DNA from: Vibrio marinisediminis
Lineage (GTDB): Bacteria > Pseudomonadota > Gammaproteobacteria > Enterobacterales > Vibrionaceae
Direction: 5' to 3'
Assembly: GCF_014050145.1 (NCBI RefSeq)
Contig: NZ_JACFYF010000010.1
Span: 1-64,000 of the forward strand
Length of the DNA stretch: 64,000 nucleotides
The notes beneath the pieces were generated by a model. That model saw nothing but the letters and a program-made list of their open reading frames with translations. It did not search any database and was not told where the DNA came from. Position numbers and translations under genes: made by a program. Positions 17,821 through 27,036 of this stretch are shown here, in pieces (position 1 is the stretch's first letter; every line of letters starts with the position of its first letter).

Positions 17821-18861
17821 TTAGATGATCTCTACTTGCTCTTCACCTGCTTGAGCAGGTGCAATTTTGCCGATAACCCATGCATTCTCGCCTTCTTGCT
17901 GTAAAAGTTTTACAGCGGCATCAGCTTGGTCAGCAGGAAGAGCAACGATTAAACCGACACCACAGTTAAATGTACGGTACATTTCATGTGTGGTGACGTT
18001 ACCTTGCTCTTGTAGCCAATTGAAAATAGCAGGCCATTGCCAGCTATTGCCTTCAACGACCGCTTTCGTACCTTGTGGTAATACGCGAGGGATGTTTTCC
18101 CAGAAACCACCACCAGTAATGTGCGAAATCGCATGAATGTCATGCTCTGCAATCATTTTAAGTGCTGATTTGATGTAAATCTTAGTCGGTTCAAGAAGGT
18201 GTTCACCAATAGTGCGACCTTCCAGCTCTTGATTAATATCGGCAGCGGATACTTCAAGAATTTTACGGATTAGAGAGTAGCCGTTTGAGTGTGGACCACT
18301 AGAGCCAACAGCGATAAGTGCATCACCAGCCGCCACTTTAGTGCCATCAATGATGTCTTCTTTTTCTACGACACCCACGCAGAAGCCAGCAACATCGTAA
18401 TCTTCGCCTTCGTACATGCCCGGCATTTCTGCTGTTTCACCGCCGATAAGGGCACATCCAGCTTGTACACAACCTTCTGCAATACCTGAAACAACATCAG
18501 CTGCAGTATCAACATCTAACTTGCCAGTTGCGTAGTAGTCTAAGAAAAACAGCGGTTCACCACCTTGTACGATAAGGTCGTTGACACACATAGCAACCAG
18601 ATCGATACCTATGGTGTCATGTTTGTTCATATCCAACGCAAGGCGTAGTTTGGTGCCCACCCCGTCGGTACCAGACACTAACACAGGCTGCTTATACTTG
18701 GTTGGCAGTTCGCAAAGCGCACCAAAGCCACCAATACCACCCATAACTTCTGGGCGACGAGTACGTTTTACGGCACCTTTGATACGATCGACAAGTGCAT
18801 TACCTGCATCGATATCAACGCCAGCGTCTTTATAGCTTAGAGAAGTATTATTGCCACTCAC
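17821..18861 (-). CDS. purM: Phosphoribosylformylglycinamidine cyclo-ligase
   Basis: PurM (AIR synthetase) closes the imidazole ring: FGAM and ATP give AIR. The 346-residue protein has [20 protein letters not shown] at the N-terminus, the substrate loop [10 protein letters not shown], and [12 protein letters not shown]. The start codon is GTG at 18861 with GAGGA seven bases upstream. It is the first gene of purMN, divergent from upp, with a PurR box 72 bases upstream. Confidence 0.97.
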   Translation of the reverse strand: MSGNNTSLSYKDAGVDIDAGNALVDRIKGAVKRTRRPEVMGGIGGFGALCELPTKYKQPVLVSGTDGVGTKLRLALDMNKHDTIGIDLVAMCVNDLIVQGGEPLFFLDYYATGKLDVDTAADVVSGIAEGCVQAGCALIGGETAEMPGMYEGEDYDVAGFCVGVVEKEDIIDGTKVAAGDALIAVGSSGPHSNGYSLIRKILEVSAADINQELEGRTIGEHLLEPTKIYIKSALKMIAEHDIHAISHITGGGFWENIPRVLPQGTKAVVEGNSWQWPAIFNWLQEQGNVTTHEMYRTFNCGVGLIVALPADQADAAVKLLQQEGENAWVIGKIAPAQAGEEQVEII

Positions 18862-18932
18862 GGGAAATCCTCGGTCTAGTAAGTTGGATATGAGAAATCG
18901 GGCGCTATTCTAACAGTGGATAAACTGCAATA

Positions 18933-18944
18933 GCAAACGTTTGC
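18933..18944. promoter_or_regulatory. PurR operator between purM and upp
   Basis: GCAAACGTTTGC is identical to the core of the purL operator. It lies between divergent purM and upp, so repression of purMN is expected and upp could also be affected. A TATAAT for upp lies at 18994-18999. Confidence 0.88.
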
Positions 18945-19041
18945 GCTAGTTTTTTATCTTACACTAGATCAAGAAATGTCGCGCGAAATCGTTTATAATC
19001 TGAAGGTTTATTTAAAGAAAACCAAAAAGCCGGAGATGGAC

Positions 19042-19668
19042 ATGAAAGTTGTTGAAGTAAAACACCCTCTTGTAAAACACAAAATTGGTCTTATGAGAGA
19101 AGGTGACATCAGCACGAAACGCTTCCGTGAATTAGCGACAGAAGTTGGTAGCCTACTAACTTATGAAGCAACCGCGGACTTTGAAACAGAGAAAGTAACC
19201 ATTGAAGGCTGGAATGGTCCAGTTGAAGTTGATCAAATCAAGGGTAAAAAAGTTACAGTAGTGCCGATTCTACGTGCTGGTCTTGGCATGATGGACGGTG
19301 TACTTGAGCATATGCCAAGCGCACGTATCAGTGTTGTAGGTGTTTACCGTGATGAAGAAACACTTGAGCCAGTACCGTACTTCAATAAACTAGCATCAAA
19401 CATCGACGAGCGTATTGCGCTGGTTGTTGACCCAATGCTAGCGACGGGTGGTTCAATGATCGCAACGATCGATCTTCTAAAAGAGAAAGGTTGTCAGTCA
19501 ATCAAAGTACTTGTACTTGTTGCTGCTCCTGAAGGTATTGAAGCTCTTGAACGTGCGCACCCTGAAGTTGAACTTTACTGTGCTGCAATCGATGAGAAGC
19601 TAAACGACAAAGGTTACATCGTTCCAGGTCTAGGTGACGCGGGCGATAAAATCTTCGGTACTAAGTAA
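19042..19668 (+). CDS. upp: Uracil phosphoribosyltransferase
   Basis: Upp salvages uracil: uracil and PRPP give UMP. The 208-residue protein aligns almost end to end with E. coli Upp, including [18 protein letters not shown], the PRPP loop [10 protein letters not shown] and the C-terminal [14 protein letters not shown]. The frame extends upstream to 18976, but ATG 19042 with GGAG six bases before it matches the family start. No uraA uracil permease follows, unlike E. coli; a strong terminator does. Confidence 0.97.
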   Translation: MKVVEVKHPLVKHKIGLMREGDISTKRFRELATEVGSLLTYEATADFETEKVTIEGWNGPVEVDQIKGKKVTVVPILRAGLGMMDGVLEHMPSARISVVGVYRDEETLEPVPYFNKLASNIDERIALVVDPMLATGGSMIATIDLLKEKGCQSIKVLVLVAAPEGIEALERAHPEVELYCAAIDEKLNDKGYIVPGLGDAGDKIFGTK

Positions 19669-19685
19669 TAATACCAAGCAATGAA

Positions 19686-19715
19686 AAAGGGGAGCGTTTG
19701 CTCCCCTTTGTTTTT
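19686..19715 (+). terminator. intrinsic terminator of upp
   Basis: AAAGGGGAGC, loop GTTT, GCTCCCCTTT, then GTTTTT. Confidence 0.92.
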
Positions 19716-19781
19716 CGGCTTATAAATGACAGCTTAAATGGCTATCATTTTTAATACTGCGATCTTGCTAGCTGCCAGCGA

Positions 19782-20828
19782 TTATTTTTTCAAACCCAAG
19801 GTGCCACCGACTCGAGGTTGGTTGCTTGGTCTTGCTTGCTCACCATTACGCTTTGGCTTTTGGAAAGGTTTTCCTTTATTCGCTGAAGATGCACCGCCAG
19901 AAAATCCACCGTTTGAAGAAGAGTGATTGCGTCCTTTCTTCGAGTTTGGTGCATGACGAAACTCATCGGCATTTCGACCTTTGAAAGTACGTTCTTTTTG
20001 ATTACGACGAGCAGTCGATGTTTGGTTTTCTTCACGGCTATCAAATAGCTTAGCATCAGTCGCTTTACGAATGTGCTTACCTTTTGAATCAGTTTTTGAT
20101 GCTTCTTCTGTGCTAACGGAACCTTCACACATAGCATGAATTTCATTTATTTCGGCATCGGTTAGATAGCGCCAACGACCATTGGGAATATCATCTAAGG
20201 TAATGTTCATAATGCGCACACGGCGAAGCTTGAATACTTCATAACCCAGTGCTTCACACATACGGCGAATTTGACGGTTTAAGCCTTGAGTTAACACAAT
20301 ACGAAACGAGAACTTAGTCTCTTTGCTGACTTTACAAGGCAGCGTGACAGTATCGAGGATCTCCACACCAGAACCCATACGGCGAATAAAGTCGTCGGTG
20401 ATTGGTCTATCTACACGAACAACATACTCTTTTTCATGGCTATTGCCGGCTCGTAGGATTTTATTAACGATATCACCATCGTTAGTGAGGAAAATCAAAC
20501 CATCAGAGGGTTTATCCAAACGTCCAATCGGGAAGATACGTGATTTATGACCGATAAAATCAACGATGTTGCCCGGAATATCACGCTCGGTAGTACACGT
20601 AATACCGGTTGGCTTATTTAAGGCAATATAAATCGGTTTTTCTTTAGACTTTAGCGGTTTGTCATCGATGCAAACATCATCACCAGGCATGACTTTGGTG
20701 CCCATCTCTGGAATCTTGCCATTAATGGTGACACGACCTTGGTCAATTAGCTTGTCTGCTTCGCGACGCGAGCAGTAGCCAGTTTCACTGATGTATTTAT
20801 TTAAGCGTTTAGCATTATCTTGTGACAT
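19782..20828 (-). CDS. rluF: 23S rRNA pseudouridine synthase RluF
   Basis: RluF modifies uridine 2604 of 23S rRNA. An N-terminal S4 domain ([19 protein letters not shown]) is followed by an RsuA-family catalytic domain with Asp105 in [22 protein letters not shown] and [11 protein letters not shown] are family motifs that point to RluF. From about residue 245 a low-complexity basic tail rich in Lys, Arg, Asn, Gly and Ser runs to residue 348; E. coli RluF has a shorter tail. ATG 20828 is chosen ([11 protein letters not shown]) over an in-frame upstream ATG at 20858. Confidence 0.92.
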   Translation of the reverse strand: MSQDNAKRLNKYISETGYCSRREADKLIDQGRVTINGKIPEMGTKVMPGDDVCIDDKPLKSKEKPIYIALNKPTGITCTTERDIPGNIVDFIGHKSRIFPIGRLDKPSDGLIFLTNDGDIVNKILRAGNSHEKEYVVRVDRPITDDFIRRMGSGVEILDTVTLPCKVSKETKFSFRIVLTQGLNRQIRRMCEALGYEVFKLRRVRIMNITLDDIPNGRWRYLTDAEINEIHAMCEGSVSTEEASKTDSKGKHIRKATDAKLFDSREENQTSTARRNQKERTFKGRNADEFRHAPNSKKGRNHSSSNGGFSGGASSANKGKPFQKPKRNGEQARPSNQPRVGGTLGLKK

Positions 20829-20929
20829 AGGGTTTCTCTCAACGTTTCCCAACGGCAAATGTAGATCGTCATGTTTATCCGTACCATGACGTAAATCGAT
20901 AGCCGGCGATTGTAACAGCCGTTTGGCGA

Positions 20930-21508
20930 TTAGCCCATTCGTTTTTGATGACGTTCTCGGTTGTCTAATTTTTTCTCTTCACTCTTGCGTAGCAGTATAT
21001 AGACCGCCCCCGTCCCACCATGAAATTGCTGCGTACTGTGCACACACTGAACATCGCTGATTTGAGTCAACCAATGCGCAACATAGCTCTTCATTAAAGC
21101 GGGTGGGTTAGAGCGTTCTCCGCGTCCATGAATAATGATGACGGTTCGAATATCCATGCGCATGCATTGCTTGAGGAAGTTGACTACTTCATCACGCGCC
21201 TGTGTTAACGTTTTACGATGTAAGTCGAGTTTTGCTTGGATAGGGTATTTAGCCAAGCGAAGTTTGCGATAAACGCCGTCTTGAACACCATTGCGTTTAA
21301 ACGCAATGACATCGTCAGGTTTGAGCATTGGCGCATTATCTAAGGACAGATATTCAGGATCGTGTTTAGTTAATGAAACCGCGGCTTCTCGCTTAGCAAG
21401 CTGAGCTTCACTGACTTGGTGAGATTTTTTAAGTTCAGCGGTGTCATTTTGCAGGGGTTTTACATCCCCCATCATTTGTTGGAATAAGTCGAAGTCGTCT
21501 TGAGACAT
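20930..21508 (-). CDS. smrA: Smr-domain DNA endonuclease SmrA
   Basis: A 192-residue protein with the C-terminal Smr (MutS2-related) domain: [21 protein letters not shown] and [12 protein letters not shown]. The region from [16 protein letters not shown] to the end aligns with E. coli SmrA (YdaL). Smr domains nick DNA or cleave RNA in stalled-ribosome pathways; for SmrA a DNA endonuclease role is reported. The N-terminal 75 residues are a charged linker. It is about 100 bp upstream of rluF on the same strand. Confidence 0.88.
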   Translation of the reverse strand: MSQDDFDLFQQMMGDVKPLQNDTAELKKSHQVSEAQLAKREAAVSLTKHDPEYLSLDNAPMLKPDDVIAFKRNGVQDGVYRKLRLAKYPIQAKLDLHRKTLTQARDEVVNFLKQCMRMDIRTVIIIHGRGERSNPPALMKSYVAHWLTQISDVQCVHSTQQFHGGTGAVYILLRKSEEKKLDNRERHQKRMG

Positions 21509-21592
21509 AACGGCATCTCAGGGTAGGAGTTCAATAACGTTATTATACCTACTCTAATCACGGTTTGATCATATTTTCTAAATAGAACAGAT

Positions 21593-21625
21593 AAAAAACC
21601 GAAGTAGACAGGAAATCTACTTCGG
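21593..21625 (-). terminator. terminator of the DUF3149 gene
   Basis: CCGAAGTAGA and TCTACTTCGG form a 10-bp stem with a 7-base loop; on the minus strand it is followed by GTTTTTT... (A-run at 21593-21598). Confidence 0.85.
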
Positions 21626-21665
21626 TGCAAAGCGCTTGGCTACTAAATAGCTCAGCTTAGCGATT

Positions 21666-21806
21666 CTAGTGAGGAGATTTGTCAGTCATTACCTTGTAAA
21701 TGAAGAAACCGCCATAAAATAGCATTAGACCTAAAGTGACAAATATAACGATCATTGACGATAGTCCAACTGCATTACCAAAAAGGAGATCGAGCCAAAA
21801 GTCCAT
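21666..21806 (-). CDS. DUF3149 small membrane protein
   Basis: A 46-residue protein, MDFWLDLLFGNAVGLSSMIV onwards, with one long hydrophobic segment (about residues 15-38) and a short basic-acidic tail ending KVMTDKSPH. The sequence fits the DUF3149 family of single-pass inner-membrane proteins. GGAGG sits seven bases before the ATG and a good terminator follows, so it is a real, independently transcribed gene. No function is known. Confidence 0.85.
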   Translation of the reverse strand: MDFWLDLLFGNAVGLSSMIVIFVTLGLMLFYGGFFIYKVMTDKSPH

Positions 21807-22063
21807 GTTTCCTCCAAAGTTCCGAAGACAGAACTAAGGTTAACTTTTGAGCCGAAAAAGATACTGATCTGGATCAATTGTTTATTCAAGGTTACGAAAA
21901 TGTTCCTTTCGGTGTGTTTTTGGTCACAATTTGTAGCCCGTTGATGTTGTTTTAGGCAAACGAACCGGATCCGCGAATAAAGTGAGTAAAATCACTTGTG
22001 TTGCGCGCGATAATCCGTAATATACACATCCGTTGACGGGCAATAAGCCCGAATAAAACATCT

Positions 22064-22140
<77 letters not shown>

Positions 22141-22146
22141 TATTAA

Positions 22147-22179
22147 GAAAAAGGCTCTGTAGCAATACAGAGCCTTTTT
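22147..22179 (+). terminator. terminator of tRNA-Pro
   Basis: AAAAAGGCTCTGT, loop AGCAAT, ACAGAGCCTTTTT. Confidence 0.93.
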
Positions 22180-22276
22180 CGCATCTGGACAATAGGTATT
22201 GTGAATTTTGCTAGCGCTTTGGGCTAGATCTGCAGCATCTCTTTGACCAAATCACTTTTAATTAAACCTATATGCA

Positions 22277-22304
22277 AAAGCCGTAGTGGCAACACTACGG
22301 CTTT
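22277..22304. terminator. terminator after the TraB/GumN gene
   Basis: AAAGCCGTAGTG, loop GCAA, CACTACGGCTTT. It lies 28 bases past the minus-strand TraB/GumN stop, with short T-runs both ways. Confidence 0.8.
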
Positions 22305-22332
22305 GTTGTATTTAACCAGCCAATAAATGCAG

Positions 22333-23199
22333 CTAGTACTTAAATTCGCAATTCGCGGGGGTGCTTTTTGAGCGTTGAGTCACTGTAAACCCTTGGGCTT
22401 GTAGAAGTTCAAGTAGACTGTCTCTACCAAGTAAATGTAGGGCGCCAACCACAACTAAATAGTTGCCTTCATGATTAGGAAAGGGGGCGCCACTTGCGAG
22501 TTGCTGTGCCCAATCTCTATTGCGCTCAAACATAAACGCTTCTTCTAACTCTGATGACATCTCAGAAAGCTCAGCAAACTCGTTGAGTTTATTTATGTCA
22601 CCATGCTTCCAGCTCTTAATTAAGCAATGGGCTGCCTCTTCGGTATGATCAAAGTCTTCGATAGCACTCAACAGCAGCTCTTCTCCGCCATTGGGTAGTT
22701 GAGCGAGTAGGTTGATTTGGAACTGCATTGTTTCAAGGCTATACACGGGTTTGCCTTGTGCTGATGCCTGACTTAGTAACCATAAATCCACACCGTCTTG
22801 TGCTTTGTAGCCTAAATACTCGACAAGCTTCATCTGGATGGTGAGTGCGCTTGCCCATGGCGGAGCGAGTAACAGTTGTTGGTCGTTTAATCCGAGTAAC
22901 TTTGCGATACCGATGAGTTCTTTTCTTTCGGCTTCATTGACCACTTGTTGGCTGGTTATTGAGGTCTGCGGGTATTGCACGCCTGAACTATTACGAATAT
23001 CCGTTTCTACAACGATGCCATCAGAATGCTGTAGGAATGAGGTTAGATTTGTTGGCAATGGGTACATACTGTCATCACCCACATGGACGGAACCGGTGAT
23101 AAGGTAATTCAATTTCCCTTTACTGGCTTGCCAATAAAGAGGCTCAGCCGTTGCAAAGGTTGATACCAATATTAATAGAAGGCAGTAGATGAATTTCAT
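22333..23199 (-). CDS. TraB/GumN family protein
   Basis: A 288-residue exported protein. A signal peptide (MKFIYCLLLILVSTFATA) is followed by the TraB/GumN fold: YLITGSVHVGDDSMYPLP near the start, then KPVYSLETMQFQINLLAQL, and a C-terminal GNYLVVVGALHLLGRDSLLELL. These conserved GSxH and GxxHLxG motifs suggest a metal-dependent hydrolase of the erythromycin-esterase-like superfamily, but no substrate is established. It stands alone between spacers. Confidence 0.85.
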   Translation of the reverse strand: MKFIYCLLLILVSTFATAEPLYWQASKGKLNYLITGSVHVGDDSMYPLPTNLTSFLQHSDGIVVETDIRNSSGVQYPQTSITSQQVVNEAERKELIGIAKLLGLNDQQLLLAPPWASALTIQMKLVEYLGYKAQDGVDLWLLSQASAQGKPVYSLETMQFQINLLAQLPNGGEELLLSAIEDFDHTEEAAHCLIKSWKHGDINKLNEFAELSEMSSELEEAFMFERNRDWAQQLASGAPFPNHEGNYLVVVGALHLLGRDSLLELLQAQGFTVTQRSKSTPANCEFKY

Positions 23200-23449
23200 G
23201 GTATTCCCTAATAGACAAAGTCGGTGTCAGGCAGCAAGTTATTCTACCTAAGCATGAACGGGAAGTCGGTAGTTGGCAATATGTGAGATCCACAGAGATT
23301 ATAAAGACGGTTTGATTGATTAGTTTTCTGGATGAAAAAAGCATAAGTTAATGAAAACTAAATTCTCGGTGTGAAATAACTCGCATTTTTATCTGTTGTC
23401 TTTGTCTTTATTTTTGTCTTTCGGCTGTCGTCATTCGCTGTTTAGATAC

Positions 23450-23476
23450 AAAAAAGCCCGACGTATGCGCCGGGCT
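23450..23476 (-). terminator. terminator of the POT transporter gene
   Basis: AGCCCG and CGGGCT with a 10-base spacer that can pair further; a T-run follows on the minus strand. Confidence 0.82.
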
Positions 23477-23496
23477 AAATTTTCTATCTGTTTATC

Positions 23497-24888
23497 TTAA
23501 GCGATTTGAGCTTGCTGCTCTTCAATCTGCTGCTCGGTGCTCATTGGTGATTCGGCACCATGCATCCAGCGAACAAGAGTGTTTGAGAACAATAACAGGA
23601 TCACGCCACTAACGGTCGCAGTGACAGCGATGCCACTGAAGATAGCAAGTGCACCTAGTTCTCCTACGTGAGAGCCCACATAGCCCGCAACGTAGTTTGC
23701 GATAGCATTACAACCAAACCATGCACCCATCATTAATGATGCTAGGCGTAGTGGAGCCAGTTTGGTCACAAGAGACAGACCAATTGGTGATAGGCATAGC
23801 TCACCAAGTGTGTGGAAGAAGAAGGCACCAACTAACCACATCATTGATGTTTTCACTGTCGTGTCACCACCTTGCTCCATTACCGCACCCATCATGCATA
23901 GGAAGCCTAGTGCTAAAAAGAACATTGCCATTGCAAATTTCACTGGTGAGTTTGGTTCGCGTTTACCTAGTTTTACCCATAACACTGCAAGTACTGGAGC
24001 AAGAGTAATGATGAAGAATGGGTTAAGTGATTGGAACCAAGCCGCAGGTATTTCAAAGCCACCAATCATACGGTCAGTATATTGCTGAGTATAAATATTC
24101 ATCAAACCGCCAGCTTGTTCAAAACCAGCCCAGAAGACGATAGTAAATAAGCTCATTACTAAGATAACTTTAATGCGGTCGAATTCTTCTTTGGTTAGCG
24201 GCTCTTTCTTAGAAGAGTTCTTATGTGCAAGGTCACGCTTTGCTGCCGGTTCACGACCAATATCACCAAGCCATGATTGCGCCAAGCTCATTTGCATTAC
24301 TAGGCTCATCAGCATACCAATACCAGCAGCGATAAAGCCGGCTTTCCAACCAAATTCATTGGTGACAGAGCCTGAGATTACGCCAGCAAGTAGTGCACCA
24401 ATGTTGATACCCATGTAGAAAATAGTGAATGCACCGTCACGACGGTTATCACCGTCTTTATATAGGTGACCTACCATGGTTGAGATGTTTGGCTTAAACA
24501 GACCATTACCGGCAATAAGTAGCGCTAGACCAAGGTAAAAGCTATGCAATTCACTCAGTCCAAGCATACCTGAAGGTATAGCAAGGGTGAATTGACCGAT
24601 CGCCATTAAGGCTCCACCGATCAAAATTGAGCGGCGCTGACCTAGGTAGTTATCTGCTAACCATCCACCAATCAGTGGAGTGATATAGACGAGTCCAGTA
24701 TAGATGCCGTAGAGATCTAGAGCATCTTTAGTCGACCAACCTAAACCGCCGTTTAAAGTAGTGTCTGTTAAATACAGTACTAATATTGCGCGCATTGCGT
24801 AATATGAGAATCGCTCCCAAAGCTCTGTACCGAAAAGTAAGAACAGCCCTCGAGGGTGCCCAAGAATTTGATGGTGCTGTGTTTGCAT
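23497..24888 (-). CDS. POT/PTR2-family peptide transporter
   Basis: A 463-residue inner-membrane symporter with about 14 hydrophobic segments. The proton-coupled oligopeptide transporter signatures are present: ELWERFSYYAMRAILVLYLT (the ExxERFxYY motif) and FTIFYMGINIGALLAG. Family members import di- and tripeptides with protons. It resembles DtpA/DtpB-type proteins, but the exact subfamily is not decided here. It is a single-gene unit with its own terminator. Confidence 0.92.
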   Translation of the reverse strand: MQTQHHQILGHPRGLFLLFGTELWERFSYYAMRAILVLYLTDTTLNGGLGWSTKDALDLYGIYTGLVYITPLIGGWLADNYLGQRRSILIGGALMAIGQFTLAIPSGMLGLSELHSFYLGLALLIAGNGLFKPNISTMVGHLYKDGDNRRDGAFTIFYMGINIGALLAGVISGSVTNEFGWKAGFIAAGIGMLMSLVMQMSLAQSWLGDIGREPAAKRDLAHKNSSKKEPLTKEEFDRIKVILVMSLFTIVFWAGFEQAGGLMNIYTQQYTDRMIGGFEIPAAWFQSLNPFFIITLAPVLAVLWVKLGKREPNSPVKFAMAMFFLALGFLCMMGAVMEQGGDTTVKTSMMWLVGAFFFHTLGELCLSPIGLSLVTKLAPLRLASLMMGAWFGCNAIANYVAGYVGSHVGELGALAIFSGIAVTATVSGVILLLFSNTLVRWMHGAESPMSTEQQIEEQQAQIA

Positions 24889-25116
24889 AAATTTTACTAA
24901 TAGTTTTTGTTAAAGAATATTATGTGGAAACATCTATACCGTAGAATATTTCATATTGCAAATTATTAATTTGTTAGTTTTTGCATAAATTTTGTGACAA
25001 CTGTATGTTTTTTGGTGCTTTGTATCAGCAATAGAGGAGATTTTAGTGGGAGTAAATCTTAGGTTTCATATTTGGTGAACTGTTAGAAATCAATACTTTC
25101 CTGTTACTCAGTTGAT

Positions 25117-25144
25117 GTAAAAAGGGGCGCTAGAGCGCCCCTTT
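25117..25144 (-). terminator. intrinsic terminator of asnB
   Basis: AAAGGGGCGC, loop TAGA/TCTA, GCGCCCCTTT, followed by a T-run on the minus strand. Confidence 0.92.
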
Positions 25145-25164
25145 CATGTTGGTGTTAATTTAAC

Positions 25165-26829
25165 TTAATAAGCGTCGTTGTGAACCGCTTTTACTGCGCG
25201 ACCAGATGGGTCTGCACAATCTTTAAACGATTCATCCCATTCAATGGCTTTTGCAGACGAACAAGCAACAGAAGGACCACCCGGAACACACTCAGCAGCT
25301 GAAGGCAGCGGGAAGAGTTCTTCAAAGATTTCACGGTATACGTAACCTTCTTTGGTCGTTGGGGTATTGTATGGGAAGCGATACGCTGCCGTTTCTAATT
25401 GCTGATCGGTCACTTTCTCTTCAGCAACTGATTTTAGAGTGTCAATCCAGCCGTAGCCAACACCATCAGAGAACTGTTCTTTCTGGCGCCATGCAATTGC
25501 TTCAGGTAAGTAGTGTTCAAAACACTCACGCAAAATGTGTTTTTCCATCTTGCCGTTGCCACACATCTTATCAGCAGGATTTAGTCGCATTGCAACGTCA
25601 ATAAACTCTTTATCTAGGAATGGTACGCGTCCTTCAACACCCCATGCCGCCAGAGATTTATTTGCACGAGCACAGTCGAACATGTTCAGCGCAAGCAGTT
25701 TACGCACGGTTTCTTCATGGAACTCTTGTGCGCTAGGTGCTTTATGGAAGTACAAGTAACCACCAAAGATTTCATCGGCGCCTTCACCTGATAGCACCAT
25801 CTTGATGCCCATAGCTTTGATTTTTCGTCCCATTAGAAACATTGGTGTTGATGCGCGAATAGTGGTGACATCGTAAGTTTCAATGTGGTAAATCACATCA
25901 CGAATCGCATCCAGACCTTCTTGAATGGTGTAGGTCATTTCATGGTGAACAGTGCCAATTTGTTCTGCCACCTCACGTGCTGCTTTAAGGTCTGGCGCAC
26001 CATCTAAGCCGATCGCGAATGAGTGTAGTTGTGGCCACCACGCTTCTGATTTTTCATCATCTTCGATACGCATAGCAGCAAAACGTTTTGCTACAGCAGA
26101 GGTAATCGATGAGTCGAGACCACCAGAGAGTAAAACACCGTAGGGTACGTCGGTCATCAACTGACGTTTTACCGCCGCTTCTAAAGCTTCAGTCAGCTCT
26201 TCTTTGCTTGATAGGTTGTTCTGAACGGCAGCGTATTCGTTCCAATCTCGGATGTAGTAGCGCTGTGGTTCACTGTCTGTGCTGCCATAGTAACTACCTG
26301 GAGGGAATTCACTAATGGTTTTACAAACCGGCACGAGAGCTTTCATCTCAGATGCAACGTAGTAGTTACCATGCTCATCGTAGCCTTGGTACAGAGGAAT
26401 AATACCAATGTGGTCACGACCAATCAGGTATTGGTCTTTCTCTTCGTCATACAGAACAAAGGCGAAGATACCATTAAGCTCTTCGAGTAATGCTTCACCC
26501 ATCTCTTGGTAAAGCGCCAAGATGACTTCACAATCAGAGTCGGTTTGGAAGTCATATTTGCCTTCGTAACGAGCGCGAATCTCTTTGTGGTTGTAGATCT
26601 CGCCATTCACGGCGAGTATGTGTTTGCCATTTGGGCTGTAGATAGGCTGTGCACCACTATTTAAACCAACAATTGCCAAACGCTCATGGGCAAGAATGGC
26701 GTTGTCTGAAGTGTAGATACCTGACCAATCCGGACCGCGATGACGTAATTTCTTAGACATCTCAAGAGCCACTGGGCGTAATTGGGTAGCATCACTTTTT
26801 ATATCTAAAATGCCAAAAATTGAACACAT
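25165..26829 (-). CDS. asnB: Asparagine synthetase B (glutamine-hydrolysing)
   Basis: AsnB makes asparagine from aspartate, glutamine and ATP. The N-terminal Ntn glutaminase domain begins with nucleophile Cys2 (MCSIFG) and contains RHRGPDWSG and LAVNGEIYNH. The synthetase domain (about 205-520) has the PP-loop GVLLSGGLDSSITS and SGEGADEIFGGYLY. At 554 residues it matches E. coli AsnB. It is monocistronic, with an AT-rich 207 bp upstream region. Confidence 0.97.
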   Translation of the reverse strand: MCSIFGILDIKSDATQLRPVALEMSKKLRHRGPDWSGIYTSDNAILAHERLAIVGLNSGAQPIYSPNGKHILAVNGEIYNHKEIRARYEGKYDFQTDSDCEVILALYQEMGEALLEELNGIFAFVLYDEEKDQYLIGRDHIGIIPLYQGYDEHGNYYVASEMKALVPVCKTISEFPPGSYYGSTDSEPQRYYIRDWNEYAAVQNNLSSKEELTEALEAAVKRQLMTDVPYGVLLSGGLDSSITSAVAKRFAAMRIEDDEKSEAWWPQLHSFAIGLDGAPDLKAAREVAEQIGTVHHEMTYTIQEGLDAIRDVIYHIETYDVTTIRASTPMFLMGRKIKAMGIKMVLSGEGADEIFGGYLYFHKAPSAQEFHEETVRKLLALNMFDCARANKSLAAWGVEGRVPFLDKEFIDVAMRLNPADKMCGNGKMEKHILRECFEHYLPEAIAWRQKEQFSDGVGYGWIDTLKSVAEEKVTDQQLETAAYRFPYNTPTTKEGYVYREIFEELFPLPSAAECVPGGPSVACSSAKAIEWDESFKDCADPSGRAVKAVHNDAY

Positions 26830-26967
26830 ACTAATCCCTTATGTAAACTGTATTTATCTGTTACCTATAAATTTGCCATTATGGTTAAAAAAATCAACCG
26901 TAAACGATAAAAAAAATAATGAAACAACAACTCGATTAAATAATATTTAATATATTTCTATAATGTT

Positions 26968-26996
26968 AAAAAAAATCCACCCAAAGGTGGATTTTT
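26968..26996 (-). terminator. terminator of the Kef-type antiporter gene
   Basis: AAAATCCACC, loop CAAA, GGTGGATTTT with A and T runs on both sides, 41 bases beyond the antiporter stop. Confidence 0.85.
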
Positions 26997-27036
26997 GTCT
27001 GTTTATCATTCTTGAGGCGATGAAAAGTTAATCGAT

